From CBDBJK01 sp965206395 (GTDB taxonomy: Bacteria; Chloroflexota; Dehalococcoidia; Lucifugimonadales; CATOSD01): 64,000 nucleotides of DNA. The notes beneath the pieces were generated by a model that did not search any database, was not told the DNA's origin, and was given only the letters and a program-made list of their open reading frames with translations. Position numbers and translations under genes: made by a program. The DNA lies in the NCBI GenBank assembly GCA_965206395.1, contig CBDBJK010000038.1, forward strand, positions 496,001-560,000, written 5' to 3'. Below, piece by piece: positions 52,682 through 62,663 of this stretch (positions within the stretch are counted from its first letter, which is position 1; each line of letters starts with the position of its first letter).

Positions 52682-54028
52682 ATGAATAACCCGAATTCGT
52701 CGAACAATGACTCACGTCCTCGTAGGGAAGCGCAGGTTGAACACGGCGGCCAGGAGGCTCAAATCTCCGACGACAGGGTCGTTCAGGAGCATAACGCTGA
52801 ACAATCGGCAAAGCAGGCAAAGGGGTGGCGATATACCTTCAGTTCTCTAGCTAACCGGAATTTCCTACTTCTCTGGCTGGGTATGCTGCTCACGATGGGC
52901 GGCGTCCAGATGCAAATGATCGCCCACGGTTATCTGGTATACGATATTTCCTCCTCTGCCTTCCTACTGGTCTTGGTCAACTCCGGCTTCGCCCTCCCCA
53001 TGTTGAGTTTGTCTCTATTCGGTGGTGTGATCGCTGACCGGTTGGACCGCAAGCGGATCATCCAATTGGGTCAGATATCCTCTGGAGCTACCGCCCTATT
53101 GATTGGGCTGGCGATTACAACCGGAACGGTGACCTGGGTCCATCTGTTCCTAACATCGATGCTCCAGGGTGTGGTCTTCGCGTTCTTCATGCCAGCAAGA
53201 CAGGCCATCATTCCCCAGATAGTCGGGGAAGACATGCTCACCAACGCCATGGCCCTTAATGCCGCGGCTATGAGTACGTCGACTCTTGTGGCTCCCGCCA
53301 TTGCTGGTTCACTCTATGCATTGATTGGCCCGGAGGCAGTTTACTATGTGATCGGGGGGATGGGAATCGCTGCGGTGGTTGTCACTAGCTTCATTCATAA
53401 CCCGAGCAAAGCTCCACCGAAAGCAAGTGCCGCTATGATGGGCGACATCAAAGCCGGGTTGTCTTATATCCGACATAGTCACCTGTTGTTGGTACTTCTG
53501 GTAATGGGACTGGTTACCTCTCTCCTGGCAATGCCATTCCGGTTCTTGATGCCCATTTTCGTGGTTGACGTATATCACCGTGGGCCTGAGTCGTTTGGCC
53601 TTCTGCTCAGCATAATGGGACTAGGGTCTCTGGCAGGCTCCCTGATCATTGCCTCACTGGGCAAATGGAGAAGAGGACTGTTGCTAATAATAGGAAGCTT
53701 TCTAACGGGCATAGCTTTGATGGTGGTGGCCGTTGTGCCCTTCTACATCGTGGCGGTTGTAATCATGGTGGTGTTAGGCCTGGGGGATGCTGGTCGTATG
53801 ACCTTGAATCAGGCGCTTATAATGGAGGCAGTGGAGGATGAGTACAGGGGTCGCGTAATGAGCGTACACATGATGAATATGGGGCTTATGCCCCTGGGAG
53901 TCCTGCCCATTGGCATCATGGCCGAGTTCCTGGGCGGGCAGGTAGCGGTAGGGGTCCTGGCAGCGGCGCTGTTGGTCGTCTCCGCTCTTATACTCATTAC
54001 TCAGAGGAGGCTACGAGAGATCTCGTAG
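52682..54028 (+). CDS. MFS transporter, EntS-like family
   Basis: The 448-aa protein has a 50-residue hydrophilic N-terminus rich in Asn, Gln and charged residues, then 12 hydrophobic helices. FGGVIADRLDRKRII between helices 2 and 3 is the MFS signature, and MPARQAIIPQIV plus NALMNAAA-like MALNAAAMSTSTLVAPAIAG are typical of the enterobactin-exporter-like group. The substrate is unknown; drug or metabolite efflux is plausible. Confidence 0.9.
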   Translation: MNNPNSSNNDSRPRREAQVEHGGQEAQISDDRVVQEHNAEQSAKQAKGWRYTFSSLANRNFLLLWLGMLLTMGGVQMQMIAHGYLVYDISSSAFLLVLVNSGFALPMLSLSLFGGVIADRLDRKRIIQLGQISSGATALLIGLAITTGTVTWVHLFLTSMLQGVVFAFFMPARQAIIPQIVGEDMLTNAMALNAAAMSTSTLVAPAIAGSLYALIGPEAVYYVIGGMGIAAVVVTSFIHNPSKAPPKASAAMMGDIKAGLSYIRHSHLLLVLLVMGLVTSLLAMPFRFLMPIFVVDVYHRGPESFGLLLSIMGLGSLAGSLIIASLGKWRRGLLLIIGSFLTGIALMVVAVVPFYIVAVVIMVVLGLGDAGRMTLNQALIMEAVEDEYRGRVMSVHMMNMGLMPLGVLPIGIMAEFLGGQVAVGVLAAALLVVSALILITQRRLREIS

Positions 54029-54361
54029 CCCATGACGGGTGATATGCAAAACCCCTGTCGTGGACAGGCTCCGACGTTCCGAGTCGTCAATAATCTGATT
54101 CAAGCCAATTTAGGTGAGTTCCCCCTGCATATCACAAAAGAGATACTGGGAAGGTGGAGGATCGTTGAGTCCAATCAGAGTATGGTTGATCAGCCAGGCA
54201 AGATGCTATTTGACACTGGCAACATACGCTCATAGAATACGATGACCACGCTGCTTTGGTCTGGTCATTTACTTCTCCTGTTGGATAAACAATTTTGCGT
54301 TATGGTATCACATTCGTCAAAAATGGATACCGTTAATGGTTGTTTTTGATTGTGCTGAATT
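54029..54361. other. Intergenic region between converging genes
   Basis: These 333 bp separate the MFS gene (+) from the HpaB-type gene (-). A 67-codon frame (54032-54235) has no family features or ribosome-binding site and is not called. The right part holds a long imperfect stem-loop described separately. Confidence 0.5.
54287..54347. terminator. Candidate bidirectional terminator
   Basis: Outer arms AAACAA (54287-54292) and TTGTTT (54340-54345) and inner arms GGTATC (54304-54309) and GATACC (54326-54331) can pair. A-rich and T-rich runs lie on the outside. It sits between the 3' ends of two converging genes, where a two-way terminator is expected. Confidence 0.4.
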
Positions 54362-55816
54362 TTAGCCCTGCTCCAGAAACCCGCGCACCATCTCGGTCAT
54401 AGGTTCCTTGTCACAGAATTCATTCAGGATGATGGCGTTGCGCTGTGCGTCGCCCTGGAAGAAGCGTTCGTATAATACCTGCCTTGATGCGAAGGCGCTA
54501 CAGCACGTATCCCATGCCAAACGAAACAGTCGCACACGCTCTCTTGCAGATGCGGTGTCCGTTTCCAGGTAGCGTTGTATTTCAGGAGCCAGCGGGCCGC
54601 TGAGGTCTGCCTCTGTCGGGAGGGCCATGAGGTTGCTTGATCCTATAAGGTGAAGGATCTCCGCCATCCTGGGATACATGCGAATGAAAAGGCTGCGGGC
54701 TACTGATATAGGTGCCAATGACGGAGACATGACGCCCCAGTGGTCTATCTTAGCGTCGGCTTCCGCCGCGTGCAGACAGGCCTTGGTGATTTCCATATTC
54801 TCTATGATCTCAGCCATCATCTGCTGCACCTGTGGGTTTTGGCCTGAACCCAATGTCTGTACCATAAGGTTTGCAAGGCCCAGGATGAACTCGCACTTGG
54901 CTACGTTTCTGGTGACTACCTGGTGACCGGAATGCAGGTATTGATTGGTGCTTATTGCCATGTTGTTGGAAAGCTCCACATCGCCAAGCAAAAAGACGCG
55001 TTCCCAGGGGACCAGCACGTCGTCGAAGAATACTATCGCGTCCATCTCCTCAAACCGTGAGCCTAGTGGGTGATCGAAGTGCGAGCGTCCCAGGTCAAAA
55101 CTCTCTCGGCAGAGATACTTTAGGCCAGGAATGTTGCAGGGGACGGCGAAGGCGAATGAGTAATTCTCAGGTGCTCTCCCGGGCAGTCTGTGAGACCTCG
55201 AAGGATATACCGCGATCTCGTCGGAGAGCGGCCCTAGGGTGGCAAGCACGCGCGCGCCTCGAACTACGATGCCTGCGTCCGTCTCCTTCACCACCGATAG
55301 GGCAACGTCTGTCGTATCTTCTAACGGTGTGGACTGAGGTGTTCGGCTGCGTTGCAAGTTGATCAGTGTATGGGTAAGAACCAGATCGTTCTCGCGGACA
55401 TACTCGTAGTAACGCCGGATATTGTCCTTGAATTCTGGTCGATTCTGGCCGAAGTAATCTCCGGCCTCGGCCATCGCCATCAAGCTGACGTTGAGGAAAT
55501 CAGGTGTACGGCCCATCATGCCGAAACTGGCTCGTGCCCATCGTGCCATCATGTTGCGGCGATTCTCCAGGTCTCGTAGAGTCTGAGGAGTGATGAATGA
55601 TAAGCCTACGCGGTCTCCCGTGCTTGGGGATACATAGGTCATCTCATCCTGCAATGCGGGGTCGTGCTGCATATCGTATAGGGAAGCTAACGTGTTCACG
55701 CCATTACGCAGGGCTGGATGGGCTGTCACATCCTTCACTCGTTCCCCATGCAGATACACATCTGGCCCCTGCTCGCGGAGGCGCTCAATGTACTCGTTTC
55801 CTGTTCTTGCGGGCAT
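54362..55816 (-). CDS. 4-hydroxyphenylacetate 3-monooxygenase (HpaB)-family flavin-dependent oxygenase
   Basis: Members use FADH2 from a reductase partner to hydroxylate phenols or related compounds. The 484-aa protein begins at ATG 55816 behind GGAGGAAAGG and has the family layout: TGNEYIERLREQGPDVYLHGERVKDVTAHPALRNG, FGMMGRTPDFLNVSLMAMAEAGDYF, RSRTPQSTPLEDT, the DAIVFFDDVLVPWERVFLLGD region, and a C-terminal helical half. No HpaC-type reductase gene lies in the window. The substrate is not evident. Confidence 0.92.
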   Translation of the reverse strand: MPARTGNEYIERLREQGPDVYLHGERVKDVTAHPALRNGVNTLASLYDMQHDPALQDEMTYVSPSTGDRVGLSFITPQTLRDLENRRNMMARWARASFGMMGRTPDFLNVSLMAMAEAGDYFGQNRPEFKDNIRRYYEYVRENDLVLTHTLINLQRSRTPQSTPLEDTTDVALSVVKETDAGIVVRGARVLATLGPLSDEIAVYPSRSHRLPGRAPENYSFAFAVPCNIPGLKYLCRESFDLGRSHFDHPLGSRFEEMDAIVFFDDVLVPWERVFLLGDVELSNNMAISTNQYLHSGHQVVTRNVAKCEFILGLANLMVQTLGSGQNPQVQQMMAEIIENMEITKACLHAAEADAKIDHWGVMSPSLAPISVARSLFIRMYPRMAEILHLIGSSNLMALPTEADLSGPLAPEIQRYLETDTASARERVRLFRLAWDTCCSAFASRQVLYERFFQGDAQRNAIILNEFCDKEPMTEMVRGFLEQG

Positions 55817-56220
55817 AGCCTTTCCTCCTCTATCTGGTGTCTGGTAATGGCTTGTATCTGATATTTCCCAGAAAGCACTGAGGCTCATTAGAGACGCGAC
55901 AGTCTGAGATGGCACAGACTATAAGACCGAGCATTGAAGTTGTCAATTGCTGTTGGCATTCTCAACTGTCGAGAAGTCTTTGTCGCTCTGTGACCGCATT
56001 TTACCCTTAACTTGAATCGCGAGGCCGTCGGATCAAGGTAGCGTTTCTGCCATCTGCCTTTTCCCGGGCGTCTGGTAGAATATGCGAATTGGATCGATGA
56101 TCGTCGATATTGTATTATGGCCAAAAGCGGTCTCGCACTGCTTTCGAGTAAACACCTGCTAATGCGAAAAGTTGACTTTTGAATGCAAGGGCCAGTAATC
56201 TTCTTTTGAGGAGGACTAAA
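55817..56220. other. Intergenic region between divergent hpaB-like and USP genes
   Basis: No protein gene is supported in these 404 bp. It must hold the promoters of the two diverging genes, but I find no hexamer pair strong enough to report. A GAGGAGG ribosome-binding site for the stress-protein gene lies at about 56209-56215. Confidence 0.5.
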
Positions 56221-56243
56221 ATGTTTTCGAATATCCTAGTGGT

Positions 56244-56882
56244 TCAACGTTTTTGTATTGATGGGTAGAGTGACTTTAGCTTGATGCGCGCATCCTCGGT
56301 AGTGAAGCGCCAATCCACTCGTATCACATCCCGGTTGCGTTGATTCTGCCAAGCATTGACCTCGCCGCGCAGGATGTCTTGATTGGCAATCCGTCGGTCC
56401 AGGCACTGTCGAGCCAGCACACCGATCTCTATCTCCGCCATATTCAACCAACTCCCGTGTTTGGGAGTGTAGTGTATCTCCAGTCGCTCAGCTATACGCC
56501 TCGCCTCAGCAGGCTCGAATGCCTCGTATAGCGAGGACAGCTTGTGAGTGTTGAGATTGTCCATTACCAGCACGATCCGGTCTCTGTCAGGGTAGTCCTC
56601 GTCGACCAGTTTCTTTATCACATGCGCCCAGTCCACCTTCGTGCGACGCTCTCTGACCTCGACTCGGCGCCATCCGTCCAACGGTGCAAACAGCATGAAC
56701 AGGCTGCTCACTCCATTGCGCTCGTATTCGTAGTCGTATGCCGCCGATAAGCCGGGCGCTGCGGGACGCGGCACTCGCGTCTCCTTGACTTGCTGTTTGC
56801 TCGTCTCATCCATGCACACCAGAACCTCATTCCCATCGTACGGCCGTTGGTAGACCTCCAGTACGTCTTCCATCGCGCACAC
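56244..56882 (-). CDS. IS630 transposase OrfB (catalytic half), copy B
   Basis: 212-aa catalytic half with the DDE residues (VLVCMDETSKQQ; IVLVMDNLNTHK; WLNMAEIEIG). It is four residues shorter than in copies A and C because the 12-bp direct repeat MEDV is present once. Confidence 0.88.
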   Translation of the reverse strand: MCAMEDVLEVYQRPYDGNEVLVCMDETSKQQVKETRVPRPAAPGLSAAYDYEYERNGVSSLFMLFAPLDGWRRVEVRERRTKVDWAHVIKKLVDEDYPDRDRIVLVMDNLNTHKLSSLYEAFEPAEARRIAERLEIHYTPKHGSWLNMAEIEIGVLARQCLDRRIANQDILRGEVNAWQNQRNRDVIRVDWRFTTEDARIKLKSLYPSIQKR

Positions 56883-57390
56883 AAACTCCGCGCTCTGACC
56901 GGGCGGGATGCACCAACTCTGCTTCAGCCACGGCTTCAGTTCGTTTTTTTTTAAGCGCCTGGCGAACCGTCTCGGTGCTAATGGTCCCGACTATCTCACA
57001 CTCGACCAACTGGTCAGCCAACAGCTTCAGGGTCCAACTGGCACGCCCCTCCGGCGGTTCCCCGCAGGCCATCGCTATCAACCGTGCTTCACCTTCGCCG
57101 TCCAGTCTCTTTTGACGCCGACGCAGTTGCTTTTTGCGATTCAGCGCAGACTCGACCCCCTCCTCCACACAGCGCTTGCGTATTCGCTCGACCGTTGACT
57201 GTCCCACACCGAGCGCGCTGGTGATGTCCGCGTCCTTCATTCCCCCGTCCGAGCGTGACTCATCGCTCATCAGCAGAATGCGCGCATGGGTCTGTTTGTA
57301 CGCCGCAGCCCGACCGCGTGAGACCAAGGCGTTGAGTTCCTGTTGTTCGTCGGTAGTCAGTCTGATACGGTACTTCTTGGTAGACATCAT
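56827..57390 (-). CDS. IS630 transposase OrfA (DNA-binding half), copy B
   Basis: Starts at the ATG at 57390 (MMSTKKYRIRLTTDEQQEL) behind GAGGAGG and carries the helix-turn-helix region DADITSALGVGQSTVERIRKR. It reads through an A9 tract in the 0 frame and ends in unrelated residues; the catalytic OrfB lies in another frame that joins at this tract. Confidence 0.88.
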   Translation of the reverse strand: MMSTKKYRIRLTTDEQQELNALVSRGRAAAYKQTHARILLMSDESRSDGGMKDADITSALGVGQSTVERIRKRCVEEGVESALNRKKQLRRRQKRLDGEGEARLIAMACGEPPEGRASWTLKLLADQLVECEIVGTISTETVRQALKKKRTEAVAEAELVHPARSERGVCVRDGRRTGGLPTAVRWE

Positions 57391-58004
57391 GGTTCCTCCT
57401 CGGTTCAACGTTACGATTGAACCCCCAAGAGGAACAACGACTATCATGGTATTCATTTCAATGATGTTGGACCACTAGTACCTGTTGACGGGTCCGAGAT
57501 CGGCGAAAGGTCATTGCCAATGGCTCAAGGTTTGGCACAATCATCCGGCGGGACAATTCATCTCGTTCAGGTAATATCGCGAGAGGCGGAGTTACAGGCC
57601 CTTCGCGGCGGCGGCGGCGAATCTGTTCAGGAGATGGAAATCGAGCGTGATATCGCGCGAAATCTGATCGAGACTCGTACTACCAGGGGGAAGGAATACC
57701 TGGAAAGCCTGGCGTCTCGGCTGCAAAACGAGGGGATCAAGGTAGCAACTGTGATACGTGAGGGCGCTGCGGATGCGAACATTGTCGACTACGCCAGGGA
57801 GCAAGGTATCGACCTTATCGTCATGAGCACTCACGGTCATGGAGGCTTCAGGCGGCTCCTTCTCGGAAGCGTAACAGACCGTGTCATACGCTCCGGGGCG
57901 ATACCGGTTCTCGTACTGCCCGCCTCGTAGCCAGCAAGATAATATCGCATTCAATTTCAAAGAGGAGCGACCAGGGAATTTTGCCCTTCATTGTCGCTGG
58001 TAAA

Positions 58005-58181
58005 TTACGCTGGCGTTTCCTTTGCCGACCTCTTGCTGAAATATGCAGTATGAGAGTGATGAACAACCCCAAGGATGGTTTCGCAGTGGGGGCAGATCAC
58101 AATGAGCACGTCTACCCCTTCTATACAGGCGTCCCGTCCGCCAGGGGAGGAAATCGTCCTTTCGCAACGAGGGCATTTCAT
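58005..58181 (-). CDS. Small zinc-ribbon protein downstream of the aquaporin gene
   Basis: The 58-aa product (MKCPRCERTISSPGG, then ICPHCETILGVV) has two CxxC pairs typical of a zinc ribbon. The second ATG (58181) is preferred because AGGAGGT sits 6-7 bp upstream, whereas the first ATG (58187) abuts it. It starts 21 bp after the aquaporin stop on the same strand, so probably cotranscribed. Function unknown. Confidence 0.65.
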   Translation of the reverse strand: MKCPRCERTISSPGGRDACIEGVDVLIVICPHCETILGVVHHSHTAYFSKRSAKETPA

Positions 58182-58202
58182 GTACATACCTCCTGAGTAA
58201 GA

Positions 58203-58919
58203 CTAGCGAGGCCGATTGATGAATGCAAACTGATATACGAGGCCGGCGATGGCACCTTCTAGCAGTGGGCCAACCCAGTATATCCAGTGATCGATCCATT
58301 CGCCTGCGACTAATGCTGGCCCGAAGCTGCGAGCCGGGTTCATCGAAGCCCCCGTGATGGGCACTGCCACCAGGTGATCTACTAAAACAGTCAGGCCAAT
58401 GGCAATAGGTGCAAGGTTGCCCATGCCACCTGAATCTACAGCTGTAGCAAAGATAACAAAGACCAACGCAAAGGTAACAACGATTTCCATTAAGAGACCC
58501 ATCCCGATTGATACGCCTGGGCCAAGAGCGTGAGCTCCCAAATTAGTGTCAGCGGCATCGGGTATGGTGCCCAGGAGCAACAATACGCCAACCACAGCAC
58601 CGACGAGTTGAGACCCAACGAACATCAGCCCTCTGGCTGCGCTTATCTTCTTTGTTAACATAGCTGCGAACGTGACGGCTGGATTTATGTGTCCACCGGA
58701 GATGTGCGCAGTGGCAAATACCAAAAGAGTGATCGCTAATCCGTGAGCAAGAGCAATGGTAACTAGCCGTGTAGCAGTTAGCTCTCCGCTTGTAAGGTTT
58801 CCAGTTATAACTACGGCCCCTGCGCCGAGGAAAACGAATAAAAGAGTGGCGATAAATTCGGCAAATGCAGTACGCCACGCCTCTAACGATTTGAATTCGC
58901 TTTTGCTGACTTCCAACAC
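58203..58919 (-). CDS. Aquaporin, MIP family
   Basis: The 238-aa protein has six membrane helices and the two half-helix motifs: HINPAVT in the first half and MNPARSFGPAL in the second. The AEFIATLLFVFLGAGAV start is typical. The pore residues suggest an AqpZ-like water channel rather than a glycerol facilitator, but this is not certain without alignment. Confidence 0.93.
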   Translation of the reverse strand: MLEVSKSEFKSLEAWRTAFAEFIATLLFVFLGAGAVVITGNLTSGELTATRLVTIALAHGLAITLLVFATAHISGGHINPAVTFAAMLTKKISAARGLMFVGSQLVGAVVGVLLLLGTIPDAADTNLGAHALGPGVSIGMGLLMEIVVTFALVFVIFATAVDSGGMGNLAPIAIGLTVLVDHLVAVPITGASMNPARSFGPALVAGEWIDHWIYWVGPLLEGAIAGLVYQFAFINRPR

Positions 58920-59294
58920 CTTAATCGGTCTCCGTTCAGTTCATCTTGTGTTTGTTTGTCAATACGCTAATGCATCAAGAGTACATACGTCAACTTGCAT
59001 CAATGCTCTACATAAACTTGCCCGGACGTAGAAAAGACGCTGTTATCGTTTGAGTCGCCAAAAAGTATGAAAACTTCAGCTAAATCGGCGTCCAAAGCCT
59101 TTGAACATGCTGATTTTTTTGACATGATCTGTATGCTCACATATGGAATCCGCTTTTTGTTGTCCAATGAGGGATTTCTGATCCAGCAGCGTTTGAAAGG
59201 GGAAGGCAGCTATGAGCACCAATGACAAGACATTAGCCATGATTGCGGAAGCAACCCAATTACTTGATCAACGAAACTATGCTGATGCCATTAA

Positions 59295-60174
59295 GAGCGT
59301 CTAACAAAACCATTATTGGAACAGAAAGCGAGAGCAGATGATGGCACAACCTATGGCCAAGAAAGCCTCATGTATGTCTGCCCTGCGCTCATATCGAACC
59401 CGTAAGCGTCGGAACTGATGAAGCCAACTCAGGCTTCTCTCAACCACCCATCTATGCACACCCAACCCGCTGCCATGCGGCTCACCTCGCTTGGCCAGCA
59501 GCGGCCAGATATGTCGCTTCTTCAACTCCTTGCGAACAGGCTCAGAGTCATACCCTCTGTCTCCCTGCGCCTGAAGAGGACGCTTGCGAGGCCTGCCTCG
59601 CTTGCCCTTGACAGCAGGTATGGCATCCACCAACTCAAGGGCTTGGGTGACATCGTGAGCGTTCGCGCCAGTCAACCTGACCGCCAGTGGAATGCCCTGG
59701 GCATCGGTTATGATATGATGCTTGCTACCCGCCTTCGCCCTGTCCGTGGGGTTGGGGCCTGTTTTCTGCCCCCAAAAACTGCTCGCACTGAAGCACTGTC
59801 CAGCACTGCGCGAGTCCAGTCTATGCGCTCAGCTGCTTGCAGGCGCTCAAGGCATACCAAGTGGATGCGCTCCCAGACTCCCGACTGGTGCCAATCTCTG
59901 AGGCGCCTCCAGCAGGTCATCCCACTGCCACAGTCCATCTCCTTGGGTAGGTCTTCCCAGCCAATGCCTGTCTTTAGTACGAACAGTATCCCACTTAGGA
60001 CCTGTCTGTCAGGTATCCTGGGCCTTCCTCCTTTCGGCTTCGGTGGTTGTGGCGGCAGTAAAGGTTGCACCAGTTCCCAGAATTCATCGCTTACAAGGGG
60101 CTTAGACATTAGGTCATCCTCCTCCAGAGAATGTCCAGATTCTAACCCCTTTTATTAGGTTTTGTTAGACGCTC
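59295..60174 (-). mobile_element. IS5-family insertion sequence (IS427-like group)
   Basis: The 880-bp element is bounded by perfect 17-bp inverted repeats GAGCGTCTAACAAAACC. It is flanked by TAA on both sides (59292-59294 and 60175-60177), the likely target duplication. It carries two transposase frames on the minus strand that join by a -1 frameshift. It interrupts the TPR part of the heme peroxidase gene. Confidence 0.93.
59313..60109 (-). CDS. IS5-family transposase, two frames joined by -1 frameshift
   Basis: The first frame (60109 down to 59708) starts MSKPLVSDEFWELVQPLLPPQ and has KGGRPRIPDRQVLSGILFVLKTGIGWEDLP and LDSASVRAVFGG. A -1 slip at the AAAA run (plus 59762-59765) in GGC AGA AAA CAG joins to GPNPTDRAKAGSKHHIITDAQGIPLAVRLTGAN and continues to GVHRWVVERSLSWLHQFRRL, containing the final Glu of the DDE triad. 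The join restores the family sequence exactly, which supports programmed frameshifting, although a sequencing or mutational frameshift is not excluded. Confidence 0.87.
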
Positions 60175-62087
60175 TAAGTCTCTCACCCCACTTGTTTCAG
60201 AGCATCCTGATAGCAATAGTCATGGCTTGTTGGCTCTCGCGTATTTTCAACTGGGACAATATGACTCGGCCGCCGAGCATTACAAGATTGTCCTGACGTT
60301 TGATCCAGACAACCAAGATTTGAAAGAAATGCTCGAATCTGCCCAGAGAAACGCCATTGCTGAAGTTGGTGTGTTCGTACCTGATGTATACCACTTCGAG
60401 CGTGCCAAGCTGCTGGCTCCGCCAATAGTGCCAGAAGGTGCGTTGCCTTCCTCACCACCACCCGCGCCCTCACTCGGGTTGGTCAGGCGTTTGCGCCGTG
60501 TTCTCGGAAACGGATTGGGGATAGTCGCTACAGTCTCGATGGACATGTTTACAAAGCTAGTGGGCGCGGTTTTCGGTTACCGCGATGAGGTGTGGACGAA
60601 CTGGTACCGCAAGCGCTTTATACTTGCCGTACTGACCCTTGCTTACATGCGCGAACGGCTAAACAAGAACAACCTCAAGACCGTATATCCCAAAGGTACG
60701 CTTGTAGGATTTCAGACAGAGGGTCAGATTCCGCCAGAAGGCGTGACCCATTATCGCACTGCGGATGGTACCTGGAACAACCTGTCGGACCCAAAGGAAG
60801 GGGCCGCGGGAACCCGATTCCCAAGAAACGTGGAAAACAATGTCATCCGTCCGGAAACGGGAACGGAGCTAATGACTCCTAATCCGCGAGAAATTAGCCG
60901 TATATTTCTAACGAGAGAAGGGGAGATGAAGAAGGTCCCGTTTCTCAACATGCTAGCGGCCTCGTGGATTAATTTCCAGAATCACGACTGGGTACATCAC
61001 GGTGAAACACTTCTCAGAGATGTTCACGAGGTCCAACTTGCGGAAGACGATCCTGCTCGCAGGAAGTACCGTCAGGCGAATATGTTCGTGCCGAAAACCC
61101 AACCCGACCCAACTCGTATGCCAGATAAGGAAGAGACTCCGGTTACCTTCATCAATGAAGTCACTCACTGGTGGGACGGGTCGCAGATCTATGGCAGTGA
61201 CCACGAGAGTCTGAACCGTGTTCGTAGCGGCGTTGATGGCAAGTTGAAAGTAACCCAAGAAGGGTTATTGCCCGTTGACAAAAAAGGTATTGAAGAGACC
61301 GGTTTTACCCGGAACTGGTGGGTGGGACTGTCCATGCTACACACCTTGTTCGCCAGAGAACACAACGCTATTTGTGATCACCTGAAAGAAACCTATCCGG
61401 ATTGGGACGATAACCGGCTGTTCAATGTCGCACGCCTGATCAACGCGGCAATCATGGCTAAGATTCATTCCATAGAGTGGACGCCAGGTATCCTTCCCAA
61501 CCGTGGTCTCGACTCAGGACTTAACGCGAATTGGTACGGCCTCTTAACAAACCTTCTGAGGGTTGGCAACGACAGGAAGACTGTCGCCGACATCAACGTG
61601 CGAAATCCAGAGATGGGTGGAGTGGTAGGAAATCCGATCAACAAGCATGGTCAGCCCTACGGACTCACAGAGGAATTTGTCGAAGTGTACCGGCTCCACT
61701 CGCTTTTGCCCGAGACCATCGATATTCGGCATCTGGATGGGGATGATGATATTCAGGAGCAGGCACCCTTCGTAGAGACGCGTCAGGCGGGTTCTGCGAA
61801 AGTGACTCAAAGGGTAGGAATGGCAAATCTCTTCTATTCCTTCGGCACGCAGCATCCGGGGCAATTGGTTCTGAATAATTTCCCAAAGTTCATGCAGGAA
61901 TTAAGTATTCCGGGCAATCCATTGTTCGACATGGGAGCTGTTGATATACTTCGGGCGCGTGAAAGGGGCGTACCCAGGTACAACGAGTTCCGGCGACCAC
62001 TAGTGGTCCAACATCATTGAAATGAATACCATGATAGTCATTGTTCCTCTTGGGGGTTCAATCGTAACGTTGAACCGAGGAGGAACC

Positions 62088-62663
62088 ATGATGTCTACCA
62101 AGAAGTACCGTATCAGACTGACTACCGACGAACAACAGGAACTCAACGCCTTGGTCTCACGCGGTCGGGCTGCGGCGTACAAACAGACCCATGCGCGCAT
62201 TCTGCTGATGAGCGATGAGTCACGCTCGGACGGGGGAATGAAGGACGCGGACATCACCAGCGCGCTCGGTGTGGGACAGTCAACGGTCGAGCGAATACGC
62301 AAGCGCTGTGTGGAGGAGGGGGTCGAGTCTGCGCTGAATCGCAAAAAGCAACTGCGTCGGCGTCAAAAGAGACTGGACGGCGAAGGTGAAGCACGGTTGA
62401 TAGCGATGGCCTGCGGGGAACCGCCGGAGGGGCGTGCCAGTTGGACCCTGAAGCTGTTGGCTGACCAGTTGGTCGAGTGTGAGATAGTCGGGACCATTAG
62501 CACCGAGACGGTTCGCCAGGCGCTTAAAAAAAAACGAACTGAAGCCGTGGCTGAAGCAGAGTTGGTGCATCCCGCCCGGTCAGAGCGCGGAGTTTGTGTG
62601 CGCGATGGAAGACGTGATGGAAGACGTACTGGAGGTCTACCAACGGCCGTACGATGGGAATGA
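62088..62663 (+). CDS. IS630 transposase OrfA (DNA-binding half), copy C
   Basis: ATG 62088 lies behind GAGGAGG. The 191-aa frame contains the helix-turn-helix part (KDADITSALGVGQSTVERIRKRCVEEGVESALNRKK) and then a RKDE-like RASWTLKLLADQLVE segment. At 62525-62533 an A9 tract is followed by a frame change: the 0 frame ends in non-homologous residues, while the family sequence continues in the +1 frame as OrfB. Loss of one A by transcriptional slippage would fuse the two. Confidence 0.9.
   Translation: MMSTKKYRIRLTTDEQQELNALVSRGRAAAYKQTHARILLMSDESRSDGGMKDADITSALGVGQSTVERIRKRCVEEGVESALNRKKQLRRRQKRLDGEGEARLIAMACGEPPEGRASWTLKLLADQLVECEIVGTISTETVRQALKKKRTEAVAEAELVHPARSERGVCVRDGRRDGRRTGGLPTAVRWE

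Larger units (their letters stand above)
56237..57477 (-). mobile_element. IS630-family element, copy B (reverse orientation)
   Basis: Intact-looking copy between TA dinucleotides in a CTAG target, inserted in the USP gene. It differs from copy C by a 12-bp deletion in a GACGTGATGGAA repeat unit and a few single bases. It has the same terminal sequences as copies A and C. Confidence 0.92.
56221..57930 (+). pseudogene. Universal stress protein gene interrupted by IS630 copy B
   Basis: The gene starts ATG 56221 (MFSNIL) behind GAGGAGG, is cut after codon 6 by the IS, and resumes at 57478 (VPVDGSEIGERSLPMA). Excising the element with one TA copy gives an unbroken 156-residue USP: N-terminal NILVPVDGSE, and the ATP-binding type loop STHGHGGFRRLLLGSVTDRVIR near the end (GxxG-9x-GS). 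The restored frame is exact, so the insertion is recent. Confidence 0.93.

Noticed and set aside
54032..54235. A 67-codon frame after the MFS gene
   Set aside because: It starts 4 bp after a stop without a ribosome-binding site and has no recognisable sequence or neighbour logic.
55888..56124. A 78-codon frame between the HpaB-type and stress protein genes
   Set aside because: No ribosome-binding site and no family features.
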